A DNA stretch of 54,680 bases from Gammaproteobacteria bacterium (lineage in GTDB: Bacteria; Pseudomonadota; Gammaproteobacteria; Xanthomonadales; Wenzhouxiangellaceae), in contig PXBD01000046.1 in assembly GCA_003565625.1 (NCBI GenBank), forward strand, positions 1 to 54,680, in the 5' to 3' direction. The notes beneath the pieces are model-generated. The model ran no database searches. It saw only the letters and a list, made by a program, of their open reading frames with translations, and had not been told where the DNA came from. Both the position numbers and the translations under genes were made by a program. Shown here one piece after another: positions 22,682 through 33,883 of this stretch (the stretch's first letter is position 1; each line of letters opens with the position of its first letter).

Positions 22682-23550
22682 TCGGGAATATCCGCCCCGG
22701 ACAGGGCCGCGCAGAGCTGGTCAATGCCCTCGATAATGCGCGGCGTGGGCCGCACCAGCGTATCGGGGTCGACCCGAATCAGTGCCGGCGCCTCGGGCAG
22801 GTAGTGCTGTCGCTTGTGCCAGTGCCGCAGGGGGTCCAAGGTATCGGATTCCGAGCCGGCAATGATCACGCGCGGCGCCCTGGCCAGGACGGCTTCGAGG
22901 TCAACCGCGGCGGCTTCGATATCCAGGTCGGCGAACACGTTGCGCGCGCCGCAGCGCTCCAGCACTTCGTTGATCAGGTGGTGGCCACCGAGCGTATACA
23001 GCGGTTGCTCTGCAACCTGGTAAAACACCGCGATTGGCGCCGACGCGGCAGCCGCCGGTCGTTCGGCCAGGGCGGCCCGGTAGGCGCGCGCCGCGGCCTG
23101 GGCCGATTCAACGGCATCGAACTGTCGGCCCATCTCCATCAGGGCCGTGGCAATGTCGTCCAGGGTGCGGGTGCGGATCCAGATCACCCGGATGCCCAGC
23201 CGTTCAAGTCGTTCTGCGGCGGCAGTTGGGGTGCCGCCCTCCCATGCCAGGGCGAAATCCGGGTTCAGGCCGACAATGCGCTCCAGATCCAGACGAAAGG
23301 CATCGCCGATCAGGGGCAGCTCAGCGGCTTCCGGCGGGAAATCACTCCAGGCGACGGTTCCCACGAGGGCCTCGCCGGCCCCCGCGGCAAAAACCAGCTC
23401 GGCCAGATGCGGTGCCAGTGCGATTCCCCGCGGCTGATCGGCAAACCCTGGTGAAAACGCAAAACCCAGCAGCAAGGCGAGCCAGATCAGTTGTTGGCCC
23501 GACGCCTGAACCGCAGCTCGTGACCCTGGAACCCTAAATCCGGTAGGCAT
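22672..23550 (-). CDS. BtuF-like periplasmic substrate-binding protein
   Basis: The 292-residue protein has a signal sequence with an unusually long n-region and the hydrophobic core QLIWLALLLGFAFSPGFA, with cleavage near residue 37. It then has a type III periplasmic-binding fold (cobalamin/iron-siderophore family): RGIALAPHLAELVFAAGAG, GTVAWSDFPPEAAELPLIGD, LERIVGLNPDFALAWEGG, RLGIRVIWIRTRTLDDIATALMEMG and LGGHHLINEVLERCGARNVF. These match BtuF best, so the likely ligand is vitamin B12 or a related corrinoid. No lipobox is seen, and no ABC permease or ATPase lies nearby. The ATG sits 17 nt inside the end of the SLC13-type gene, so the two are probably cotranscribed. Confidence 0.88.
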   Translation of the reverse strand: MPTGFRVPGSRAAVQASGQQLIWLALLLGFAFSPGFADQPRGIALAPHLAELVFAAGAGEALVGTVAWSDFPPEAAELPLIGDAFRLDLERIVGLNPDFALAWEGGTPTAAAERLERLGIRVIWIRTRTLDDIATALMEMGRQFDAVESAQAAARAYRAALAERPAAAASAPIAVFYQVAEQPLYTLGGHHLINEVLERCGARNVFADLDIEAAAVDLEAVLARAPRVIIAGSESDTLDPLRHWHKRQHYLPEAPALIRVDPDTLVRPTPRIIEGIDQLCAALSGADIPDQE

Positions 23551-25366
23551 AGGTCAAGGTCGCGGTCAGCACCAGCCACAACAACACCAGCAGCGGCAGT
23601 CCGACCCGGACGAAATCGTTGAATTTGTAGCCCCCGGCGTTCATGACCAAAAGGTTGGTCTGGTAGGCCATGGGCGTGGCGAAGCTCAGATTGGCACCGA
23701 ACAACACCGCCAGCACGAAAGGCTCGGCCGGCAGCATCAGCTGCTGGGCCAGGCTGATGGCAATTGGCGTCCCGATCACGGCCGCGGCGTTGTTGGATAC
23801 GACATTGGTGAGTGCCGCCATGGCCAGCATCAGGCCGCCGAGAATGACAAATCCGGGCACGCCGAAACTTACGGCCAGAAACACCTGGGCCAGCCAGTCA
23901 GCACCGCCGGTGCGCATCAACGCCATGCCGAGGGCCAGCGAGGCGACGATGATCATCACAACCTGAATCGACAGCGCACCCATGGCCTCTTTCCAGGTCA
24001 GGCAACGGGTGGCCAGCAGGGCAAGTACGCCGATCAGGGCGCTGGTGGCAATCGGCACAATACCGAGCGCCGCCACGGTAACCACTGTGGCCATGATGCC
24101 CAGGGCAATCGGCGCGCGCGAGGTTTTGGGCAGGTTGACACTGCCGTCGAGAACCAGGAAATCGGCGCCTTCCTTGAGTACGCCCAGCTTGGCTGGAGTG
24201 GACTGGACCAGCAGGACATCGCCGGAGCGCAGGACGATGTTGTCCAGGCCGGTGGCGCGCAGGTTTTCCGCGCCGCTGGAGACGCGATGCAGGGCCAGCA
24301 GGCGCAGGCCGAAACGCGACAGCAGGCGGGCCTGGCCGATGCGCACACCGAGCAGCCGCGAGGTGGGCGTGATGGCGACTTCCGCGATCTGCTGGTTGAG
24401 CGCCTCCAGCGGATGGCTGTCGTCGACCTCCACGTCTCCGGAGTAGAGTTTGCCGCCCAGCAGATGGGCGAATTCGCGCAGGTTGTCGCGCGTGTTGGTC
24501 GTGGTCAGCCGATCGCTGGCCTTGAGTTTGACATCAGGCAGCGGGGTGACGAATACGCCGGGCCCGCGCTGTATTTTTTCCACTTTCAGGTTGCCGTCGC
24601 AGGCCTCAATCGCCTCGGCCAGCGTCTTGCCGACCGCGCTGGAGGTTTTTTCCATGCGGATCTGGGCGGTATACAAACGCTTGATCGAGGACTGCATGGG
24701 GACCTGGCGTTCGGGCAGCAGGCGCGGGGCGATCAACCAGAGATAGAGCAGGGCAACCGTGCCGGCAATGGCGGCCGGGACGATGAAATCGAACATCTGG
24801 AACTCGGCCACACCCATGTCGAAAGCAACCCCGACCACCAGCAGATTGGTCGAGGTTCCGATGGTAGTGGCCATGCCGCCGATGATGCTGATCAGGCCGA
24901 CCGGCAGCAGCATGCTCGACGGTGAGGTGCCGGTGCGCAAGGCCACGCCAATGAGGATCGGCAGCAGCATGACCACGATCGGCGTGTTGTTGATGAAGGC
25001 ACTCAGCACCGCGCAGATGATCAGGGTCAGCAGCATCGAAAACGCGGGTGAGCGACGCCAGGCCGAGGCCAGTAGTCGCCCCACCGGCTCCAGGGCGCCG
25101 GACCGGATCAGTCCCTGGCCGAGAATCATGAGTGCCGAGACCGCGATCAGTGCCTGGTGACCAAAGCCGAGAAAGAAATCAACCGGGCTGAGGCGCTGGC
25201 CGTCCGGTCCGTGGTAGGGAAACAACTCAAAGCCAAGGGCGAGCAGGGCCAGCACGACCAGCGAACTGGTTTCGAGCGGAATGCGATCGCGCGAGAACAG
25301 AATCAGCGCCAGCACGACCAGCAGCAGTACGGCCAGGGCATGTGGATTGGGCAGGGTCACGCTCAT
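23534..25366 (-). CDS. SLC13/DASS-type permease with two RCK_C domains
   Basis: The 610-residue membrane protein has a split permease domain (about 5-215 and 385-610) typical of the SLC13/citrate-sodium symporter-like group. Between the halves lie two cytoplasmic TrkA_C (RCK_C) domains: the first near 220-295 (TLAEAIEACDGNLKVEKIQR), the second near 305-380 (LLGVRIGQARLLSRFGLRLLALHR ... DVLLVQSTP). Helix-hairpin signature segments include SAFINNTPIVVMLLPI and, in the second half, LTNVVSNNAAAVIGTPIAISLA. Members with this layout transport dicarboxylates, sulfate or other anions, and the substrate here is unknown. It precedes and overlaps the BtuF-like gene. The upstream DUF255 gene ends at a terminator-like hairpin, so it probably has its own promoter. 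Confidence 0.92.
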   Translation of the reverse strand: MSVTLPNPHALAVLLLVVLALILFSRDRIPLETSSLVVLALLALGFELFPYHGPDGQRLSPVDFFLGFGHQALIAVSALMILGQGLIRSGALEPVGRLLASAWRRSPAFSMLLTLIICAVLSAFINNTPIVVMLLPILIGVALRTGTSPSSMLLPVGLISIIGGMATTIGTSTNLLVVGVAFDMGVAEFQMFDFIVPAAIAGTVALLYLWLIAPRLLPERQVPMQSSIKRLYTAQIRMEKTSSAVGKTLAEAIEACDGNLKVEKIQRGPGVFVTPLPDVKLKASDRLTTTNTRDNLREFAHLLGGKLYSGDVEVDDSHPLEALNQQIAEVAITPTSRLLGVRIGQARLLSRFGLRLLALHRVSSGAENLRATGLDNIVLRSGDVLLVQSTPAKLGVLKEGADFLVLDGSVNLPKTSRAPIALGIMATVVTVAALGIVPIATSALIGVLALLATRCLTWKEAMGALSIQVVMIIVASLALGMALMRTGGADWLAQVFLAVSFGVPGFVILGGLMLAMAALTNVVSNNAAAVIGTPIAISLAQQLMLPAEPFVLAVLFGANLSFATPMAYQTNLLVMNAGGYKFNDFVRVGLPLLVLLWLVLTATLTYAYRI

Positions 25367-25390
25367 GGGCGCATTCTACGGCTATTGAAC

Positions 25391-25422
25391 GAAAAGCGTC
25401 CCGGGGCGAGCCCGGCCCCGGG
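25391..25422 (-). terminator. Rho-independent terminator after the DUF255 gene
   Basis: An 8-bp perfect GC stem (CCCGGGGC at 25400-25407 pairing with 25415-25422) with a 7-nt loop is followed, in the minus direction, by ACGCTTTTCG. It sits right after the stop of the DUF255 gene and before the SLC13-type gene. The U-run is short. Confidence 0.55.
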
Positions 25423-25426
25423 TGGG

Positions 25427-27469
<2,043 letters not shown>

Positions 27470-27552
27470 GGTGGCTCGGCATACTGGGATCGGTAGGCAG
27501 CATACCTGCATCGGTTACACTTTCGGGCCTGATTGCGCATTCTCCAAGACCC

Positions 27553-28755
27553 ATGCCGAGCACTGCAAACCTGGTCCTGAAAAAGGACGAAGACCGGCGC
27601 CTGCGAGCCGGACACCTGTGGGTGTTCAGCAACGAAGTGGATGTGGCCCAGAGCCCGCTGAGTGACTTTGGTGCTGGTCAGATTGCCAATGTGGTCAACG
27701 CATCCGGTCGTGCGGTCGGCACCGCGTTGATCAATCCGAATTCGCTGATCTGCGCCCGTCTGATCAGCCGCAGCCCGGATGTCGAGCCGTCCGTGGGCTG
27801 GCTGGCCGGGCGCTTGCAGGCTGCGCTGAGTTTGCGTGAGCGGATCTTCGCCCAACCCTTCTACCGACTGGTTTTTGGCGAGAGCGACGGCTTGCCGGGG
27901 CTGGTGATTGACCGCTTCGGCAGTTGCCTGGTCGCTCAGGCCAATACCGCCGGTATGGACCGTCTGCGCCCCGAGATCGAACAGGCGCTGGAGCAGGTAT
28001 TGCGACCCGAAGGCCTGCTGTGGCGCAACGATGCGCTGGTGCGCGAACTGGAGGGCCTGGAGCGGGCCATCGAGCCCGGCCCCGGCAGAATGCCGGAACA
28101 ATTGACTGTAATCGAGGGCGACCTGTCCTTCCAGATCGACTGGATGGCTTCGCAGAAAACCGGCTGGTACTTCGATCAGCAGAGCAATCGTCAGCGCGTC
28201 TGGCCGCTGCTCGGGGGTCTGGACCGGGTCGCAGATCTGTATGCCTATCATGGTGCCTGGGGTCTGGGCGCGGCCGCGCTTGGTGCCGGCGAAGTCGAAT
28301 GCGTGGATTCCTCCCGGCCGGCGGTCCAGGCGATCCAGGCCAATGCGCTGGCCAATCGCCTGGAGGACCGTGTTCAGGCCACCCAGCAGGACGCGGAGCG
28401 CTGGCTGGATGCTCAACTCGCGGCCGGGGCGCGTTTCGACGCCATCGTGGTCGACCCGCCCGCGTTTGCTCCCAGGGCCAGGGACGCCAACGCCGCGCTG
28501 TCTGCCTATCGCCGGGTCAACGAGAAGGCGCTGCGGCTGATTCGCCCGGGCGGCCTGCTGGTGACCTGTTCGTGCTCGGCGCATGTCCTCGAAGATCGCT
28601 TTGTCGATGTGATCCGCCAGGCGGCGCGGCACGTCGATCGCGACCTGCAGGTTCTGATGCGGCTGGAGCAGGGCCCGGATCACCCGGTGGTTCCGGCCAT
28701 TCCCTTCACCCGCTACCTCAAGGGGCTGGTGGTCCGGGTTGTGGCCAGTTACTGA
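27553..28755 (+). CDS. rlmI: 23S rRNA (cytosine-1962-C5)-methyltransferase (RlmI family)
   Basis: The 400-residue protein has the RlmI/YccW layout. A PUA domain comes first (1-75; LKKDEDRRLRAGHLWVFSNEV), then an EEHEE-type linker domain (FGESDGLPGLVIDRFG). A Rossmann SAM-dependent methyltransferase follows (DLYAYHGAWGLGAAALGA in place of the common D-x-F-x-Y-x-G; FDAIVVDPPAFA). The catalytic motif is TCSCSAHV, residues 338-345. RlmI makes m5C1962 in 23S rRNA. The SAM loop deviates slightly from E. coli RlmI but keeps the glycines. It starts a plus-strand gene series; lgt follows after 4 nt. Confidence 0.93.
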   Translation: MPSTANLVLKKDEDRRLRAGHLWVFSNEVDVAQSPLSDFGAGQIANVVNASGRAVGTALINPNSLICARLISRSPDVEPSVGWLAGRLQAALSLRERIFAQPFYRLVFGESDGLPGLVIDRFGSCLVAQANTAGMDRLRPEIEQALEQVLRPEGLLWRNDALVRELEGLERAIEPGPGRMPEQLTVIEGDLSFQIDWMASQKTGWYFDQQSNRQRVWPLLGGLDRVADLYAYHGAWGLGAAALGAGEVECVDSSRPAVQAIQANALANRLEDRVQATQQDAERWLDAQLAAGARFDAIVVDPPAFAPRARDANAALSAYRRVNEKALRLIRPGGLLVTCSCSAHVLEDRFVDVIRQAARHVDRDLQVLMRLEQGPDHPVVPAIPFTRYLKGLVVRVVASY

Positions 28756-28759
28756 CGCC

Positions 28760-29629
28760 ATGGCCGGCGGCTACTACTACCACCAGATCGATCCGATCGC
28801 ATTCTCGGTTGGCGGCTTCGGAGTCTACTGGTACAGCCTGATGTACCTTGTGGCCTTTGGCCTGTTCTGGCTGCTCGGCCGCTACCGTGCTCAGCGGCCC
28901 GATGCACCGCTCTCGCCCGACCAGGTGGGTGACTTTCTGTTCTGGGGGGTTCTCGGCGTTGTGATTGGGGGGCGACTGGGCTACGTGCTGTTCTATGCCT
29001 TCTCCGACCTCCTCGCCGACCCGCTGTTGCTGTTGCGTTTGCGCGATGGCGGCATGAGTTTTCATGGCGGGTTGGTCGGTGTATTGGTGGCCATGTGGTG
29101 GTACAGCCGGCGGCTGGGCTGCGGCTTCCTGCGCATGGCCGACTTTATCGCTCCGCTGGTGCCGCTGGGTCTGGCCGCCGGCCGCCTTGGCAATTTCATC
29201 GGTGGCGAGCTCTGGGGCCGGACCAGCGATGGGCCCTGGGCGGTGATCTTTCCGGATGCCGTTGAGCGCGGCGGACGCTGGTCGGAGGCCTTGTACCAGC
29301 AGTACCTTGCCGGGGCGCTGGATGAACATGCCCGGCATCCCTCCCAGCTCTACCAGGCCGGTCTGGAAGGGGTGGCGCTGTTTGCCCTGCTGTGGTGGTT
29401 TTCCGCGCGTCCGCGACCAGCCGGGGCGGTGGGCGGGCTGTTCCTGGTCGGCTACGGGGGCTTCCGGTTCATCGCCGAGTTCTTCCGTGAGCCGGATGCA
29501 CAGCTGGGTTTCGTCGCCCTGGACTGGATGAGCATGGGCCAGTTGTTGTCCCTGCCCATGATCATTGCCGGCATGGTTTTGCTTTTGGTATCCCGCCGCA
29601 AGGCGGCAGCGCCGAGACCGACGAGATGA
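28760..29629 (+). CDS. lgt: Prolipoprotein diacylglyceryl transferase
   Basis: Lgt transfers diacylglycerol from phosphatidylglycerol to the lipobox cysteine of prelipoproteins in the inner membrane. The 289-residue protein has about seven membrane segments, the HDLR-like region [13 protein letters not shown], and the Lgt signature [14 protein letters not shown] (about 141-155) with its essential Asn and Arg. It ends with the family's C-terminal [19 protein letters not shown] and [15 protein letters not shown] 28760 is used; an upstream TTG (28739) inside rlmI is unlikely. It overlaps thyA by 4 nt (ATGA), the common lgt-thyA order in gammaproteobacteria. Confidence 0.98.
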   Translation: MAGGYYYHQIDPIAFSVGGFGVYWYSLMYLVAFGLFWLLGRYRAQRPDAPLSPDQVGDFLFWGVLGVVIGGRLGYVLFYAFSDLLADPLLLLRLRDGGMSFHGGLVGVLVAMWWYSRRLGCGFLRMADFIAPLVPLGLAAGRLGNFIGGELWGRTSDGPWAVIFPDAVERGGRWSEALYQQYLAGALDEHARHPSQLYQAGLEGVALFALLWWFSARPRPAGAVGGLFLVGYGGFRFIAEFFREPDAQLGFVALDWMSMGQLLSLPMIIAGMVLLLVSRRKAAAPRPTR

Positions 29630-30459
29630 AAAATTACCTGGCATTGCTGCGCCATGTTCGCGACCACGGGGTGCGCAAGTCCGACCGCACCGGGGTTGGC
29701 ACGATCAGTTCTTTCGGCCACCAGCTCCGCTTCGACCTGGCCCGGGGGTTTCCGCTGGTCACGACCAAGAAAGTACACCTGCGCTCGATCATCCACGAAC
29801 TGCTCTGGTTCATTCGGGGTGACACCCGGCTGGATTATCTGCACGACAATCGCGTGACCATCTGGGACGAGTGGGCCGATGAAAACGGCAGCCTGGGGCC
29901 GATGTACGGTGTGCAGTGGCGGTCCTGGCCGACCCCGGACGGACGCTCGGTCGATCAGCTGGCGCAGGTGGTCGAGCAAATTCGAGTTCGCCCCGACTCG
30001 CGCCGACACGTGGTCTCGGCCTGGAATCCAGCCGATCTGCCGGACGAGTCGGTTTCGCCGCAGGAAAATGTTCGGGCCGGGCGCATGGCGCTGGCACCTT
30101 GCCACTGCCTGTTCCAGTTCCACGTGGCAGAGGGCAGACTGAGCTGCCAGCTCTACCAGCGCTCGGCCGACCTTTTCCTGGGCATTCCCTTCAATATTGC
30201 CTCCTATGCGCTGTTGACCCGCATGGTGGCGCAGGTGACCGACCTGGCGCCGGGAGACTACATTCATACCTTCGGTGATGCCCATATCTACCTCAACCAT
30301 CTGGCGCAGGTGGACGAGCAGTTGGCACGCCAGCCTGCGCCCGCGCCCCAGATCCACCTGAACCCGGCCCGCCGGCGCCTGGAGGACTTCATCTACGACG
30401 ACTTCGACTTGCGTGGCTACGACCCCGGCCCGGCGATTCGGGCACCGGTTGCGGTATGA
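29626..30459 (+). CDS. thyA: Thymidylate synthase
   Basis: ThyA methylates dUMP to dTMP with 5,10-methylene-tetrahydrofolate, producing dihydrofolate that FolA (two genes on) recycles. The 277-residue protein has the N-terminal [18 protein letters not shown], the nucleophile Cys159 in [14 protein letters not shown], and the [23 protein letters not shown] block. It has [12 protein letters not shown] and ends IRAPVAV like E. coli ThyA. A 13-residue insertion ([13 protein letters not shown]) lies just before the catalytic MALAPCH and accounts for the length difference from E. coli (264). It overlaps lgt upstream and the Ppx-like gene downstream by ATGA. Confidence 0.98.
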   Translation: MKNYLALLRHVRDHGVRKSDRTGVGTISSFGHQLRFDLARGFPLVTTKKVHLRSIIHELLWFIRGDTRLDYLHDNRVTIWDEWADENGSLGPMYGVQWRSWPTPDGRSVDQLAQVVEQIRVRPDSRRHVVSAWNPADLPDESVSPQENVRAGRMALAPCHCLFQFHVAEGRLSCQLYQRSADLFLGIPFNIASYALLTRMVAQVTDLAPGDYIHTFGDAHIYLNHLAQVDEQLARQPAPAPQIHLNPARRRLEDFIYDDFDLRGYDPGPAIRAPVAV

Positions 30460-31544
30460 AGTATGCGCATCTGGGGTTGTGGTTGCTTGTGCTGGCGACG
30501 GGCAGTCCTGCCGCCTTCGCCGACATCGATCGCTGTGGTGCCGAGATCGTGGCGGCCTTCGACATTGGTTCCGGCACCACACGCATGCACCTGGCAAAGC
30601 TGGATCCCTGTTCGGAACTGCCATTGCGACGGCTGATCAGCACCGGGGAACGGGTCGATTTTGCTGCTGACCTGGGGACGGGCTCGAACGCGAAGTTTTC
30701 TCATCAAATCATTGTGTTGGCAACGAACAAAATGGCGGGTCTGGTGGCGCAGGCAAACAGCGAGGGCGCGCAGGTCCTGCTGGGCGTCGCCACCGAAGCG
30801 TTTCGCCGCGCCGACAACGGCCGGGCGCTGCTCGATGACTGGCAGCGGGCCTTCGGGATTGAGATCGACATCATCGGGCAGCGCGAAGAAGGACGCCTGG
30901 CCTACCGGCTGGCCGAGCACATTGCGCCCGAAGCGGAAAAGCTCCTGGTCTGGGATATCGGAGCGGGCAGCCAGCAGCTGGTCTGGCGGGATGCGGTCAC
31001 CGGAGATTTCCGTCACTTTGACCCCAACCTGGCCTCGGTGACCTTTCGCGATCGGGCCGTGGCCGCGTTGGGCAGGCCTCAAGGAATGCTCAGTCCGAAC
31101 CCGATCGCTGCAGACGAGGTCCCGATCCTGGTTGCCCTGATCGAGGAATGGATTGCCGATCAGAGACCCGATGACTTGCCCACCTTGCTGAATGAAAAAG
31201 TCGAAGTGATTGGTTTGGGTGGCGTCCACGGGGCCAGCGTGACCGGACAGGTGGGTGTTGCGCTCGGCGAGGTCATCGCTCGCGACCAGGTCGCAAACGC
31301 TCTGGCTGGGCAGCTGGGTCGCGATGACACGAAGATCGGCGGTGGCTATGCCGACACGGACGTGACCAACCTGGTGCTTGTCCATACCCTGATGGGTGTG
31401 TACGGCATCGAGCGCTACCGGTCAACAAGAGGAGATCTTGGTGAGGCGATTCTGGTTTCCTGTTTGCATTCCCGTCAGCACTCAGATGTGCTGCCGCGCC
31501 CGCCCGGGCGCTTGCGCTCGGACTGTCTGCGTGGCGGGCGCTAG
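30456..31544 (+). CDS. Exported Ppx/GppA-like phosphatase fold protein
   Basis: The 362-residue product begins with a clear signal peptide ([22 protein letters not shown], cleavage after residue 22) and then has an ASKHA/Ppx-GppA domain. Its landmarks are phosphate loop 1 DIGSGTTR (36-43), [13 protein letters not shown] (110-122), the acidic pair in [12 protein letters not shown] (Glu144-Glu145), loop 2 DIGAGS (167-172), and IGLGGVHG near 252-259. Known Ppx and GppA act in the cytoplasm on polyphosphate and pppGpp, so a periplasmic version is unexpected. Cys27 and Cys52 could form a disulfide. The last 27 residues are Arg-rich and look unconserved. It overlaps thyA by 4 nt and ends 11 nt before folA. 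Substrate unknown. Confidence 0.8.
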   Translation: MKYAHLGLWLLVLATGSPAAFADIDRCGAEIVAAFDIGSGTTRMHLAKLDPCSELPLRRLISTGERVDFAADLGTGSNAKFSHQIIVLATNKMAGLVAQANSEGAQVLLGVATEAFRRADNGRALLDDWQRAFGIEIDIIGQREEGRLAYRLAEHIAPEAEKLLVWDIGAGSQQLVWRDAVTGDFRHFDPNLASVTFRDRAVAALGRPQGMLSPNPIAADEVPILVALIEEWIADQRPDDLPTLLNEKVEVIGLGGVHGASVTGQVGVALGEVIARDQVANALAGQLGRDDTKIGGGYADTDVTNLVLVHTLMGVYGIERYRSTRGDLGEAILVSCLHSRQHSDVLPRPPGRLRSDCLRGGR

Positions 31545-31555
31545 CGGGCCAGATC

Positions 31556-32071
31556 ATGTCCTTTAGTCCGCAAATCGTGCTGATCGCGGCAATGGCCCGG
31601 GGCGGGGTGATCGGTCGCGCCGGCGCCATGCCCTGGCATCTGCCGGCCGACCTGGCGCATTTCAAGTCGGTAACCCTGGGTTATCCGGTCCTGATGGGGC
31701 GAAGAACTTTCGAGTCGATCGGCCGCGCGCTGCCTGGACGGACTAACATCGTGATCAGCCGCCGGCAGCCGGAGGTGCCGGCTGGAGTCCGGCTCGCCGG
31801 CGATCTGGCCGAGGCGGTGAAACTGGCCGGTGAGGCTGAGCAACTGATGGTGATCGGCGGGGGCGAAATCTATGCCGAGGCGCTGCCGTTGGCCCAGCGG
31901 CTGGAGCTGACCCTGATCGATGCGGAACTGGAAGGCGATACCTGGTTCCCCGCAGTCGATGCCGCAGACTGGTGGGTTCACGCCATGACCTCGCGCCCGG
32001 CTGATGCAGCCAACTGTCATCCCATGCGCTTCATTACCCTGGAGCGCCGCCGCGGCCGGGTTGCGGCATGA
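31556..32071 (+). CDS. folA: Dihydrofolate reductase
   Basis: FolA reduces dihydrofolate to tetrahydrofolate with NADPH, closing the thymidylate cycle with ThyA upstream. The 171-residue protein has GVIGRAGAMPWHLPADLAHFK (Trp27, Asp32 catalytic site), PVLMGRRTFESIGRALPGR, NIVISRRQ and MVIGGGEIYAEALPLAQRLELTLI. The family order around the active site is intact, so it should be functional and trimethoprim-binding in principle. It overlaps the next gene (cation efflux) by ATGA. Confidence 0.98.
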   Translation: MSFSPQIVLIAAMARGGVIGRAGAMPWHLPADLAHFKSVTLGYPVLMGRRTFESIGRALPGRTNIVISRRQPEVPAGVRLAGDLAEAVKLAGEAEQLMVIGGGEIYAEALPLAQRLELTLIDAELEGDTWFPAVDAADWWVHAMTSRPADAANCHPMRFITLERRRGRVAA

Positions 32072-32970
32072 GCGAGTCGCACTGGCCGGCGAAGCGACGC
32101 GTGACCCTGATCGGTGCGCTTGTCAACCTGGCGCTTTCGCTGGGCAAGCTTGCCGGTGGCCTGATCGGCCAGTCGCAGGCGCTGGTTGCCGATGGCGTGC
32201 ACTCGCTTTCGGATCTGCTCAGTGATGCGCTGGTGCTGCTGGCCTCGCGCTGGGGATCGCTGGATGCCGACCACAATCACCCCTATGGCCACCAGCGCAT
32301 CGAAACCCTGGCCACGTTGGGGGTCGGTCTGTTGCTGCTGGCCCTGGGCGCCGGATTCCTGATCGACTCGATTTCGCGCCTGCTCAACCCGGAGCGTTTG
32401 CTGGCGCCGGGGTGGCTGGCGTTCGGCATCGCCGTAGCCTCGGTGCTGGTCAAAGAGGCGCTGTACCAATACACGGCCCGGGTGGCGCGCCAAACCGAAT
32501 CGGCGTTGCTGCGGGCCAACGCCTGGCACCACCGCAGCGATGCGCTGTCGTCGATGGTCGTGATTGTCGGTATCGCGGGGGCGCTGGCCGGCCTGCTGTG
32601 GCTGGATAGCGTTGCTGCAGCCATCGTCGGCATCATGCTGGGCTGGGTGGGCTGGCGGCTGATCGGGGAGGCAGCGACCGAGCTGGTTGATACCGGCCTG
32701 TCTGGAAGAGAGTTGCGTGCTTTGTCGCACACCATTGCCGCCGTACCCGGGGTTTGTCATCACGACCGCTTGCGCTCCCGGCGCATGGGCGGGCGGATTT
32801 TCGTCGACGTGCGGATTCACCTGGCGCCCGAGGTCCGCGTGACCGAAGCCGAAGCGATCAGTGCGCGGGTGTCGCGGCGGATGGTTGAACAGTTGCCGGG
32901 GCAGGCCGATGTCGTCATCAGCATTGCCGCGGCGCGCGATTCCTCTGTCACGGGTGATTCGGGTCGTTAG
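32068..32970 (+). CDS. Cation diffusion facilitator (FieF/CDF family) exporter
   Basis: The 300-residue membrane protein has six predicted transmembrane helices and a C-terminal cytoplasmic domain (about 208-290). The transport site shows the paired signatures DGVHSLSDLLSD (42-53) and HHRSD (154-158) on TM2 and TM5. DHNHPYGHQRIE (68-79) sits in the TM2-TM3 loop, characteristic of Zn/Fe/Cd-exporting CDF proteins. Metal choice cannot be fixed from the sequence; the DD-HD pattern suits Zn(II) or Fe(II). It is an insertion between folA and apaH, which are adjacent in many gammaproteobacteria. The start overlaps folA by 4 nt. Confidence 0.95.
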   Translation: MSESHWPAKRRVTLIGALVNLALSLGKLAGGLIGQSQALVADGVHSLSDLLSDALVLLASRWGSLDADHNHPYGHQRIETLATLGVGLLLLALGAGFLIDSISRLLNPERLLAPGWLAFGIAVASVLVKEALYQYTARVARQTESALLRANAWHHRSDALSSMVVIVGIAGALAGLLWLDSVAAAIVGIMLGWVGWRLIGEAATELVDTGLSGRELRALSHTIAAVPGVCHHDRLRSRRMGGRIFVDVRIHLAPEVRVTEAEAISARVSRRMVEQLPGQADVVISIAAARDSSVTGDSGR

Positions 32971-32981
32971 ACTGGGGCGGC

Positions 32982-33824
32982 ATGAAGAAACGACAAATCT
33001 TTATCGGCGATGTTCAGGGTTGCTGCGAGGCGCTGGCGCGTCTGCTGGACCGTCTTCGCTTCGACCCCTCATGCGATCGCCTGCGCTTCGCTGGCGATCT
33101 GGTCAACCGCGGCGGTGAGTCGCTGGAGACCTTGCGCCTGATCCATTCCTGTGGCGAGGCGGCGATGACCGTCCTCGGTAATCATGATCTGCACCTGCTG
33201 GCCTATGCGTATGGCCACGCCCCGCGCCGGTTCAAGAAGAATCGGGAATTTGAGGCCATTCTGGACGCGCCTGACGGTGCTGAACTGCTTGACTGGCTGA
33301 TCAGCCAGCCGCTGTTCTGGAAAAGCGACAAGCGGGGTCTGGCGCTGGTTCACGCCGGCTCCGACCCGCGCTGGGGGCCGCAAGACACTGCCGCGCGGGC
33401 GGCTGAACTGGAGCATGCCCTGGCAACCGAACCAGTGCACTTTTTTTGTCACATGTATGGTGACCGACCGCGTCGCTGGCGACCGCGGCAGCCGCATTAC
33501 AAGCGTCTTCGGGCGATCACCAACGTCTTTACCCGAATGCGTTTCTGCGATGGTCGTGGCCGGCTGGAGTTGAATGCCAAAAGCAATCCGCGGCTGGTGC
33601 CGAAGGGCTATGCACCGTGGTTCGAGCACCTGCATCCGGACTGGAGTCGACATCTGTTGATCTTTGGCCACTGGGGGCTGCTCGGGCTGATGATCACTGA
33701 TCGGGTGGCCTGCCTCGATTCGGGTTGCGTTTGGGGCGGGCGGTTGACCGCGCTGGTCGATGATGGCGAGACCCGCAGCGTGGTTTCGGTCAGCGGTCGA
33801 AGACGAAAGGCCTCCGCCGCCTGA
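32982..33824 (+). CDS. apaH: Symmetrical bis(5'-nucleosyl)-tetraphosphatase
   Basis: ApaH hydrolyses diadenosine tetraphosphate and related dinucleotides to two NDPs and also decaps Np4-capped RNAs. The 280-residue protein has the calcineurin-type metal motifs GDVQGCCEALARLLDRL, FAGDLVNRGGESLETL and GNHDLHLLAYAYG, plus VHAGSDPRW and FGHWGLLG. The length fits the family (E. coli 280). It starts 11 nt after the CDF gene and is probably in the same transcript as folA. Confidence 0.97.
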   Translation: MKKRQIFIGDVQGCCEALARLLDRLRFDPSCDRLRFAGDLVNRGGESLETLRLIHSCGEAAMTVLGNHDLHLLAYAYGHAPRRFKKNREFEAILDAPDGAELLDWLISQPLFWKSDKRGLALVHAGSDPRWGPQDTAARAAELEHALATEPVHFFCHMYGDRPRRWRPRQPHYKRLRAITNVFTRMRFCDGRGRLELNAKSNPRLVPKGYAPWFEHLHPDWSRHLLIFGHWGLLGLMITDRVACLDSGCVWGGRLTALVDDGETRSVVSVSGRRRKASAA

Positions 33825-33883
33825 CCGGACCTCTTGCCCTGCTTGTGGCATCATGAACAGTCGTATTGGAGGTCGAGGGCGCA

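Noticed and set aside
31440..31544. Frameshift or truncation at the C-terminus of the Ppx/GppA-like protein
   Set aside because: All phosphate and acidic motifs come earlier and the downstream folA spacing is normal; the tail merely looks unconserved.
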